Of a stretch of 64,000 nucleotides of DNA, positions 21,767 to 31,339 are shown in pieces; the first letter of the stretch is position 1; each line of letters opens with the position of its first letter. Below the pieces are notes generated by a model, which ran no database searches, had not been told where the DNA came from, and was given only the letters and a program-made list of their open reading frames with translations. Source of the stretch: Sipunculus nudus (lineage: Eukaryota; Annelida; Sipuncula; Golfingiida; Sipunculidae); contig CM049309.1 in the NCBI GenBank assembly GCA_026874595.1, positions 49,512,079 through 49,576,078 of the forward strand. The letters are read 5' to 3'. Both the position numbers and the translations under genes were made by a program.

Positions 21767-22600
21767 CTAGGTTTTAAAATATTTCAGGGTGAATTTGTTT
21801 TGATGGCGGCACTTGGAGAGAATTTCAGCTCTTGAGTTCAACAATGATCCAGTGGGGGCCGTTGCTATAAGTAGCTTTTCAGACAAGCAGAGATCACACT
21901 CCCTAGTCCCACAGAAGAAAGGTGCTGCCTTCGCAGATATTTCCCAGGAGAGCTTGTAATTGATATTGTTGTCTTTTAGTGACCAAATGTGTTTAGACAG
22001 TTCAGTATTTTTAGCGTGGGATCTGTTCCGAAAGGATTGTTTGTGGTTATTGTATCTTGTCTTGAAATCACCTTCAGTACACCCTATGTAGTGTTTCACG
22101 TCATTGCCTGTTTTTACTGTTGCCTTATAGACAATGCATTTCAGCTGACATTGACCATTCATAGGACATTCGTCTTTTTTACGGCAGTTACATTGTTTTA
22201 GAGGTACATTCACAGCATTGTCAGTATTTAAAACCTTCATATTATGTTTGCTGATCAGGTTAGACATGTTAGGTAGACAGCTATAGCTAATTTTCAAATT
22301 GTTCCTGTTGAATAACCTGTGGTACCGGTGATGTTGAGGGAAGTGTTTTTCAACTAGTTTCATGAATTGTCTGCCAATGTTGGTTTTTACATGACGGCTG
22401 TAGGGGGGATTAAACCATATTATTTTCCTTTTCCTGTTTCTTTTGCTTTTCACTCTGGGTTCAACATATTTTAAGCTTTCTGAGAACCCGCTTTTCGCTA
22501 AAGCTTTGTCATACATGGGTTTGGCTTTCATAAATAGCTCTTTATTGCAGGAGTTGTCAGATACATCATACATGTATGACAAAGCTTTAGCGAAAATCAT
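21767..22600 (-). CDS. Penelope-like element ORF: linker and GIY-YIG endonuclease (C-terminal part only)
   Basis: The open frame is 277 codons. It has the Cys-rich motif CNCRKKDECPMNGQC, then 'IVYKATV' and 'HYIGCTEGDFKTRYNNHKQS', which is the GIY-YIG core (VYKA...YIG) with the following catalytic-region Arg. Further on are 'NTELSKHIWSLKD' and a C-terminal CDLCLSEKLLI. These match the endonuclease end of Penelope-like elements. The conserved RT blocks are absent. The listed ATG is not the natural start: the first 20 or so codons lie in an inverted copy of the element's own sequence. No frameshift is visible, so the copy may be fairly young. Confidence 0.9.
   Translation of the reverse strand: MIFAKALSYMYDVSDNSCNKELFMKAKPMYDKALAKSGFSESLKYVEPRVKSKRNRKRKIIWFNPPYSRHVKTNIGRQFMKLVEKHFPQHHRYHRLFNRNNLKISYSCLPNMSNLISKHNMKVLNTDNAVNVPLKQCNCRKKDECPMNGQCQLKCIVYKATVKTGNDVKHYIGCTEGDFKTRYNNHKQSFRNRSHAKNTELSKHIWSLKDNNINYKLSWEISAKAAPFFCGTRECDLCLSEKLLIATAPTGSLLNSRAEILSKCRHQNKFTLKYFKT
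22492..22596. repeat. 26-bp perfect palindrome arms at the 5' end of the Penelope-like element
   Basis: 22492-22517 and 22571-22596 are exact reverse complements (26 of 26) separated by 53 bp. The arm encodes MYDKALAK in the ORF sense. In one arm the sequence continues into the ORF; in the other it runs into the hammerhead repeat. Confidence 0.9.
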
Positions 22601-22646
22601 TCACCTGATGATCGGGTCGCATCCCGTGAAACAGACTGTTGTGAAT
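22599..22646 (+). ncRNA. Hammerhead ribozyme motif (right pLTR of the Penelope-like element)
   Basis: A complete type I hammerhead core can be drawn. Stem I is ATTCAC (22599-22604) with GTGAAT (22641-22646). The core CTGATGA is at 22605-22611. Stem II is CGGG/CCCG around a TCGCAT loop. GAAA is at 22628-22631. Stem III is a 3-bp ACA/TGT hairpin with loop GAC. Position 17 is T22640, so predicted cleavage follows GUU. The only departure is a U-U pair at 10.1/11.1. Short stem III hammerheads are known in Penelope-like elements, where they are thought to work as tandem dimers. Activity of this copy is untested. Confidence 0.8.
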
Positions 22647-22732
22647 TAACAGTGTTGTTTTTCTTCAGAGTTATACCGCTCTGGCCTAGTCTGTAGGCCA
22701 TATAGCACTTTACATCGGAGGGTAACACTACC

Positions 22733-22735
<3 letters not shown>

Positions 22736-22787
<52 letters not shown>
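22736..22787. repeat. (AT)n microsatellite right of the Penelope-like element
   Basis: Pure AT array about 65 bp beyond the right inverted repeat. Confidence 0.95.
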
Positions 22788-22789
<2 letters not shown>

Positions 22790-23302
22790 ATACCCAGCAA
22801 TGATCAGGTCTGCCAACTTTGACCCATTTATGAACACACTTGTGTTAACAGATATATTTTGTAGATTAAATGACTGTTATAACGTTATATGCGAGTGATC
22901 ATAATCGCATGTCATGATAATGTATTATAATAATAATAATTATTATAATAATATGTCCTTGTGCGGACAGAGTAATCGAATTCTCGATCCGGATTATTTG
23001 CTAGGATTATTTGATACCGCTGCAAACAGAACGGACTTAAACGGACCAGACTACTCAGGGCAAACAGACTGGACCGGACTGGATGCAAGTTAAAGCAGGC
23101 AGCACACAGAGCGGACGAGAATAGATTGGATCGGACCGGACTAAAAATCCTGCAGAGAACGTCACAAATTTCCTGGTCCGGCCAGCTCCTAGAGAGGAAT
23201 CCCCTCTGTGACCTATTTCTCAATGGGAGGAAACCCCTATCTGTGCAAATTAGCTCAATTGGGCAATCCTAGACATAAAAAACTATCGCTTCCCAGAAAG
23301 GA

Positions 23303-23372
<70 letters not shown>
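23303..23372. repeat. (AT)n microsatellite
   Basis: About 70 bp of pure AT. A series of diverged 'gacnggaccgga' motifs (23030-23150) lies upstream. Confidence 0.95.
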
Positions 23373-23374
<2 letters not shown>

Positions 23375-26321
23375 CTAACATTGATTGCAACACTTTTCAT
23401 GGTGATAATTGAACCCCACAATTACGACCACCATGGGTCGGAATTTGGGAGTGGTCGTTTTTGTGAAATTCTAAGTTACCTGGATCATATATTTGGAACC
23501 AAACTATTGGTCATAATTTTGGGGTGGTCGCACATGTTAGGTGGTCGCAAGATATTAAATTATTTAGGGTAGAGTAACTTCACAAGATGCACATAATTTT
23601 GTACACATTAAGAACCAATATCATCCTTGATAATGTACTATAACATATAACAAGGCCTTATGGAAAATCAAAAAACTGAAAAAGGCCTCCGTATGGTTTG
23701 AAAATGACACTCTGAATACATTTTTTTTATTAAAATAAATAGATAAATATGTTTATGTTCAATTCACAAATTTGATCATACTAAACTATCGAAAAAATGG
23801 TCAACATAATTCTATCTTTGGTTGTTATTGTTATATTCCATGGCAATAACACGTGTCCTTTATGTAGTCAATAGGTTAGTGATGAGGTGAGCAACACCAA
23901 CCTTGTAGCAGGTATACTATTACTATAAATAGCTAAAGAGAACACCAGTCTTCATGTGTCCCCCATAGAGCATCTGAGGGGAATTTTTGGGGGCGGTACA
24001 AAGAGGTTTCCGCCCCCCCCCCCCATCCCCGTATTCTTCTTAATGTACCCATTCAAATTTAAAGAATTATTGAATTCTGTCTTCTCTTAAGCCCGACGCA
24101 ATTTGGCCTTGGCAACGATAATAGAAAATGGACTGCAAGAGAAAGATACACTGGAACGTTTCATTGTTTTTTTTCTGCATAAAAACCATACATACTTTCA
24201 TGCATATACTTTATATGTAAAGATTAAATGAAAAAAAGATTGGGCTTTTAAGATTACATAAAAATGCACGAAAAGTTTCGTGTTTTATGAAAATGATGAG
24301 AGTTAAGTAACTACTATTCTAATGTAATTAAAATTTTGCACGTTACGTTATTGACGCAAAAACAAACCATAACACAGACGGCTGACTATAAGCCTAATTT
24401 AATTGTTCATTAACAACAGTTATCATTGTAACAAATCAAATTCAGCAAGACTCAATATAACCTCAATGGATGAAATTTACAACGGATTACTCGCACTACA
24501 TTTCATACATCTCAGGCTTTCAATATACTATATAGTATATACAAAACCAAATTTTTCAATGACGAAAAAGCTACTGAAACGTGGAAGAATTAAAAATATA
24601 GTTACCCTGATATAGAAAGCAGTTAAACTAATCCGATGGATCACCACGTACCAAAGCAGGCACAGGTTCGTCATATATAATAACTTATTCATAGCAGCAA
24701 GCGTTCTGTCCCTCCAAAGATATAGACCCGAATTTCAGATCGACAGTGGAAGCTGTATCAATGACTGCTATGATTTTTGTTAAAATCTCCATTTTTTTTA
24801 CATACAAAACCTGACGGTTAACATATTTCAGACTGAATCATGTTCTTTAAAGAATGAGCAAAAGAATGTTCAAATTAAAAAGAGCTAACGGAACGGACTA
24901 CCCAAGGCCCTGTAGGACGTAGCGTAGTGGTTAAGGCGTTGGACTTCGAAACAGCAGGTCCCTGGTTCGAACCCCGCCAATCGCACAATGGTGTATCTCG
25001 TTGAATCTCAGAGAGTCGCTCTTATGTCTTACCGACCAGTTATGATTTCTCGATTATTCCTAACCCCGTGCATATTTAACCTGAAATCCAGAAGATTTAT
25101 TAATAACATTTCCCTCTTAACGTATGGGTACCTTCATCCTCATTCAATAGACAGTGCCACAAACTATCCTTAAAAAACACAGAAAACACGAATATCCTGC
25201 TGGCGTAGGCAATAAAACAATGACGTATAAGGTAAAACGAAAACCACCTGGTGAAATTTACCAGATGAACTTTTAGTACAAAAACACCATTAAAATATTT
25301 GTAGGCGATCAATTAAGTGTCTAAATCAAGAGATAAACGGATCTGAGATTTTACCCAAAAAACATACAAAGATCAGCTTAATTTAAAAGAAGCGTTCAAA
25401 ATTCTGCTGATTTTTAGCTTTGCCATAGGGCACGTGGATAAAGACCCGTACAACTCATAGAGCTTCCTAATCACGTGATGAACCGCCCCATGTCAGGGAA
25501 AAACATGTAAAATAGATAAAAGAAGGCCAGCTACGATAAGTGTACCTGGCGACTACCAATGAATGTTTTAATTCGGTAAAAAATATTTCAAAACATTTGA
25601 TGAAGAGATCAATGATTCAAGAACACCATTAAGAAAATTCCTGCTGAATCTTCGATAATTGAAATGTAAGTCAAGCAAAGACACACGCACATATAAAAAA
25701 CCCATGTTACGTGTAGAGTTTCTAGGTTAGGAGATGAACAGACCCATGATTTCAAGTAAATAAATAGTAATAAACGACGAAAATGAAAAATAAAAAACTT
25801 CACGTTTGTGGCAGTTGCTTAGAAACCCATTTATACTCAATACTGTTCAGAATTAATAAGATGCACACACACGATTTTGTATTAAAGAAAACTAAAAAAA
25901 TAATACTTACTTTAATAAATAAATGCTCGGCCCACCTGTTACATCTCTAACACCAGCATTCAAAAGCACATATTGCAATGACAGGACGTAGTGGTAGCAG
26001 TATAAGTAGTTGAGGCTTGGACTATATATCTAACCCTTTATTTAAACCTGTATATCGACATACAATTATTTTTTAATATTGGCCAAAACGCTGATGAAGG
26101 TTTACAGTTTGATGTGTTCGTGAGTCTGTGTATAGGTTTGTGTGTGACCCCCGCCCCTCTTTGAAAAAATCCTGGAATCGCACCTAACTCGCACTGGATA
26201 GCCCACCTGCACGCGACACACGAAATGACTTGTTACCATAGAGATGGATTTATACTTGTGGGATGGTTTGTGAGTCCACGTGTATTATTTTGTATTAATT
26301 TATCACTTATATCATAATTAC
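23373..26321. other. Intergenic, no recognised gene
   Basis: Contains a 'gtggtcg'-type repeat fragment at 23400-23570, a C-run near 24014 and the tRNA-like sequence at 24908. Otherwise AT-rich unique sequence. Confidence 0.5.
24908..24985 (+). repeat. tRNA-like sequence (pseudo-tRNA or SINE head)
   Basis: It contains 'gtagtggttaaggcgttgga', which resembles a D-arm/A-box of a Ser-type tRNA, and 'ctggttcgaaccccg', which resembles a T-arm/B-box. The T-stem has two mismatches and no acceptor stem forms, so it is not a working tRNA. Confidence 0.5.
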
Positions 26322-26512
26322 CGGTTGATTTCCACGATAGCGATGTCAGCCGTTGCAGTTAAAATACAGACTGAGTATTGACTTATAGCATTAAACTCCG
26401 CCGGTGCCTCAAGGAAAATGGTGAAATTTGGGACAGAACCTCGGAGAATCGCCGTGATGTATACACGACAGATTATTGCTTCCGGATTATAGATAGATCC
26501 ATGCATATAAAA
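26322..26512 (-). CDS. Orphan exon-like ORF, unknown product
   Basis: On the minus strand a good acceptor 'ctttatttctag' precedes 26512, and a donor AACCG|gtaatt follows 26322. The 63 codons between are open in one frame, phase 0 to phase 2. The peptide starts FYMHGSIYNPEAIICRVYI, includes 'SVPNFTIFLEAPAEF', and ends 'LTATADIAIVEIN'. It is strand-rich with two cysteines, and its GC content is above the surroundings. I do not recognise the family and found no partner exon nearby. Confidence 0.35.
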
Positions 26513-28199
26513 CTAGAAATAAAGAAGGCTTAACTTTAAGAAATCATTATTTTTTTTTCGTATAATCCTATATGGTTATTTTCATCCTTATACCATCGGC
26601 AGTGCCACCGGAAGGCCATGGGCATATCTTTTAATTAAAAAAAACAGGCGATATATATGTACATCAAGCCCATGTTAATGACATTTACAAAGCATGGGCA
26701 TTAACAGACACATAAAAATATAAAGAAATAAGCAATTCCATAATGAAATGAAGAAATCATGCTATCATCCTGCTGAAGGTTCACTGCTTGAAAGCTGGGT
26801 CCGTCAAAAAACGCCCTGAGGATTGTCCATAAACCAGGAAGCGGCATCTGGTGATAGGGAGCCCCCCTCGCCGACGTTTGATATATGTTTTAGACATTAC
26901 CACAAGGGGCTGAAATAAATTAACTTGTGCAATTCAGTGACAATCCATTTGTTATGACAGGGGCACGGACCGGGATGTATCAGGCAAAATGTATTTCCTA
27001 AGGGAACATAATTGCAAATGCAATTGAGTTCCTTCAGGTCTGAAAGCCTAATTCAGGAACTTCCTTCAATTGAATCTGGGTTAAAAAAAACTAGCGATGG
27101 AGGAAACTGGTAATTTGTTCTGCTTCCGAACACTACATCAGTGTACACAAATAGATACACCAGGGTGTTTGACAGAAGCGCGGGGAGGTTGAGGTTAAAA
27201 CAAGATTCATATATCTGCCGAAGCTCTGGTAGAAAAGATAAACGTTTTCCTCCGTTGAGGTGCGGGCAAATGGAAGCAATTCTCAGGATAATTTACTTAA
27301 AAGGTCAGCTTTGGTTTGGATGAAAGCTTTCATGAGCATCTTTGAAAAGGAGCAGGCCGCTATAAATTGTATATATGTTATTTCTGGCATTTTGAAAATG
27401 GAAAACAGTATCAGTTTAACAGTAAGGATCATGACCGGTCCATCGCAATGACTATGGGATTTCTTGACACAGAAGTAAGAGAAAGGTTATTTGATTATAT
27501 TTTTTATTTTTGGTCGGTATTATCTGTTCATCTGACTGCGATACTTCTGAGCTCGAACATTATATTAGAACTGGTTTCTGGAGAGTGTGGACACTTTCTC
27601 ATTTTTCTTAGTACCATAGGTTTTCTTGTGAAGCACGTGACTTCAACTTCAATTGCTAACTTACTGTTCTTATTATTTCTTATTTTTAAAATGCGAAATT
27701 TAGATATTTTTTTCAATGAAACATGATAAATCTTACATAAGAATTTCGGTGCTGTTTACTTATATGCAATATGTACTAAGAAATTTAATTGAAAAGAAAG
27801 AGGTAGGTTCATTTAATAATCCTTTTGAGTTAAAATTAATTAATAATTTGTAAATGAGACACGTTGATAATTGGTCATCTTCTGTTCCCTTACCCCATTA
27901 GATCTAAATAGAAATTTTCAAATAAAACAGCTGTTCGCTTTAATTAATCAGCCACAAATAAAGTCAATTTACCCATATCTTAGGAAATACACTTTTGAAT
28001 TTATCATTACGGCCGAGAGGCTTGGTAGTCATTAACTAACTGCCTACAAGGATCAAGGTAGAAAAGGGTAAAACCAATTTTAGAACGTTGTTTATCTGTC
28101 TGTTTCATCCCCACCTTTTTTTTTGCTATGAAACTTTTTATTTAAGTTACGTTTCAAGGGAAGCAATTATAGCGTAGAGAAGAGGATGAAAGGACCTAA

Positions 28200-28470
28200 T
28201 TTTCAACAAGGTAAATAAATAACTACCTTACACCTTATTTTAGAAGCAGAATAAGTTGAAAATATGAGAAATCAGTCTACGTTTTACAACATATCAGACC
28301 AACTTATCGCGGTCAAAAATTATTGGTCACATGCAAAAACAGACTCAATTAACAGCTACTGATCGGATGATTCATGTAAACACTAAAAATTATAACCAGC
28401 TGAAACAGAGATGGCTACTCATGCAGGGACACATTATATCTACTAGGTAATTGTGAAGAGGCCAAAAAAG
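28200..28470 (+). repeat. Dispersed repeat family R2, copy 2
   Basis: Same motif order as copy 1: 'tcagtctacgttttac', 'ggtcacatgcaaaaacag', 'acagctactgatcggatga' and 'gatggctactcatgcag'. It has an extra segment of about 25 bp before the last motif. Confidence 0.65.
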
Positions 28471-31277
28471 CTGTGAAACATAAACTTGGGATTTGTTGTT
28501 ATATTCTTATAATTTTCATATTAGGATGTAATTCTCTTCAAGGAAATAATAAAAAAAATATAACTATTTAGAATATTATCTACGAAATAACCGGTGGACA
28601 GCGGTTGGTAAAACAAACTATGGCCTCTCAAAGAGCTAAGCCATCTCCATTTACTATAAATTTGATTTCACATAACCTGGGATAGTAACCTGTTACAAGT
28701 TACCCCTCAATCATGAATGGGTCATGTAAACCGATTTAGCCTTGGCCGATTTAGTTAAAATAGTTAAGTTTCTCAACAACAAAGATCCTTCGCTCCCAAG
28801 GCAGCGGCAATCTTGGGTTTCTAAAGAAGCTACTGATATTCACGCTGCCTGCTTTGACCGTTTATGATGCACTTAAACACCAAGTGGTGCACATGGGCCT
28901 GTCTGCTGAAAAAATTGCTGATGTGACGAGCTGCAAACCAAATGCATGTCAACAAACACTCGACAGGCATCTGGCTCCGCCCAGAAACCACTTGTGGGGC
29001 AATTTCTCTCTGAGCCTGTGGCCTGTTCAAACAGTCGCCGGGGTGATAAGCTGTCACTCAAAACGAAATGAACAACATTGGCTTCGTGTATTCCTCGCTT
29101 GGCTGGTAAACCATTTTGCCTTCAGGACAGGGTCTCATCCGATTGGACCAAAATACAGTGCTTCCCTCTGGTGTAGAGATTCAGCATACAAGTTCATAAC
29201 AAACAGCGCTTACGAAATAGATAGTTGGCCTATAAAGTGTAGGGGCATATGTAGCAAATTTGTCCTGAGTAAATTTTGTTTGTAAAAATGTGACACCCCA
29301 TGCATTTTTGTTCTTCACCTTTCTTTGAAGCCTTAAAAACATGGTGCCAATTTTTTTATTCAGTTTGACATGTTTTTCAGCTTGTATTAAAATGCTATAT
29401 AAAACGTTAAATAAATAAATTGTGACACAAAATTAGTTCTCTGAACAGTTTCGGATTGTCTAAAATCATTTTTTGTTTATATGAAATGTACCTATTCACA
29501 TACCAAGTATATTTAATCTTCTAATACTTATAAAAGGAATTCAGTTCACGTTTGTTCGCGGTGTTCTCTAAAACCGCGTTGTGTAAAATATTGTGCCATA
29601 CATCATTTTAAAGGTTATTATCCCCGCAGTGACATGGCGATATGAAAATAAATAATTTTTAGTATACACATAATTTAGAGTGATTTTTCCGTTTTTTTCC
29701 GGGGAACAACCGAATTGCCTTCGGCAATCACCGGAATGCGTGCATCGTGGTCACTTAACCTCTAACAGTAAGGAATATTGTTCATATGAATAACGCTTGC
29801 TTTCAATGAGGGATTTGACCCACGTGCGTGGTCAGTAAAAGAGAAAAAAACACGTTTCTCGCTTTATGAAATGGAGAGTTCAACCCAGGAGGATTAATGA
29901 CAAAACCTAATTCAAGGTCCCGAATTCAGGAACAGGGCTGAGGTGGTGTCGGGGGTCTGAAAATGGGATACGGACCCACTGCATGGAGTCTCGCTGGGTC
30001 CGCTTCTGCTACTTACGATGTATGTATATTTCTGTTTCCTTCTTGAGGAAGTTTCCTTGCAACGTACATTTAATTAATCTAATGTGTTCCTCACATCAAC
30101 CTATTCTTTGTACGTCCAACGATAGAAACCAGTCAAATATCAACGAAACACTGTATGCCTCCGCGTCTCATTCCGGTTCGCAATGTAAACCATCACTGAC
30201 CAGGTCTTTAAGATAAACATACCGGGACATGATTTTTGCTACGAGCACAGCGCCACAAAATAACAGTAAAAATTATTTGTACATATTGTATTCCGAGAGT
30301 ATCCCACTAAAAATCTATATTTTCTTTTAACTTTTATCATAAAAAATGAGCAAACCTTCAATATCTCAGTAAATATATCTCCCAAACCGCGGTGAGAAGC
30401 CCGGTATACCGGGTTTATCAGCTAGTATACACATAATTGTGTTATATGCTTTATATACATAGCTTGATTTTTTCCTTAAAATATGATCGTATCTGCTAAT
30501 ATTTCATTGTAAACCGTTTAAGTACTCCTGTGCATAAATGATGTAAGGTTTGCGAGAACAGTGGTACAAATATAAACATGGCGCGCACGCCAACTGGTGG
30601 CCATGCCGCGCTTCTGTACAAATCAAGATTTTTTTTCAAGCATAAACACAGTTTTTCTTGTGTTTTTTTCTGTCATATAATTTCTCCTAGTTTGGGAATT
30701 TCGCAAGCGCAAGATCAGAATTCTGATTATGGTCTACAGTCTTGTTATAGTAGACAGACACACGTGGACTTTGTTTACTCACAAACAGAACCATATCAAT
30801 GAATGACACAGGTGAATTGGAGATTGTCAGTGGTTTCGCCAGAAAAATGTTGCACTCAGCCAAACTAATGAACAAATGGCGTGTGACATACTGTTATAAA
30901 TGTGTATGTACCTATACATTTTTCTTCAGGGGATGTGTTATTTTTTTTTCTAAAAGCAATTGTAATCTCTAGTCATTTAAGTTATCCGGGAGGTAGCTCC
31001 CACCCGTATTGTTTCCTAGACACTTATTTTCCTATACATTGAGGTAAAGATGAATGGCGCGCACACACACACACACATATATATATCACGCACACACACA
31101 TATGTTGAGAGTAAGAGTGATAGTAACATGTTTATTAATATTAGTCCATCTAAAAGGCGTCACGCTTACTCAAAACCCACACTTCGACTACAGGCTAATA
31201 CGGCTATACCACTTATCATTATATTAGTGTATATATATAAGTATATTATATAATATTATATATTAGTATATATATAT

Positions 31278-31280
<3 letters not shown>

Positions 31281-31336
<56 letters not shown>
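31281..31336 (+). repeat. (GA)n microsatellite with adjacent AT runs
   Basis: 56 bp of pure GA preceded by AT-rich sequence from about 31228. Confidence 0.95.

Positions 31337-31339
<3 letters not shown>

Larger units (their letters stand above)
21115..22672 (-). mobile_element. Penelope-like retroelement, 5'-truncated, bounded by inverted repeats
   Basis: Imperfect inverted repeats of 74 bp (21115-21188 and 22599-22672, three mismatches) bound a minus-strand ORF for the C-terminal endonuclease of a Penelope-like element. Penelope-like elements are retroelements with an RT related to telomerase, usually a GIY-YIG endonuclease, and terminal repeats (pLTRs) that can be direct or inverted and often carry hammerhead motifs. 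The RT domain is missing, so this copy cannot be autonomous. (AT)n arrays lie against the left repeat and about 65 bp beyond the right one. Between the ORF and the left repeat is about 580 bp of 3' non-coding sequence with a G-rich run near 21720. Confidence 0.88.

Noticed and set aside
23030-23160. Tandem 'gacnggaccgga' motifs as a possible CRISPR-like or satellite array
   Set aside because: Units are irregular in length and spacing and occur only once locally; no repeat-spacer pattern.
24908-24985. Functional tRNA gene
   Set aside because: The B box is good, but T-stem mismatches and the absence of an acceptor stem exclude a working tRNA; listed as tRNA-like only.
27367-27726. 119-codon hydrophobic plus-strand ORF
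   Set aside because: Hydrophobicity follows from T-rich DNA; no splice sites, no motif and no related exon nearby.
28854-29285. 143-codon plus-strand ORF
   Set aside because: Opposite-strand frames are open over the same place; no family resemblance, start context or neighbouring exons.
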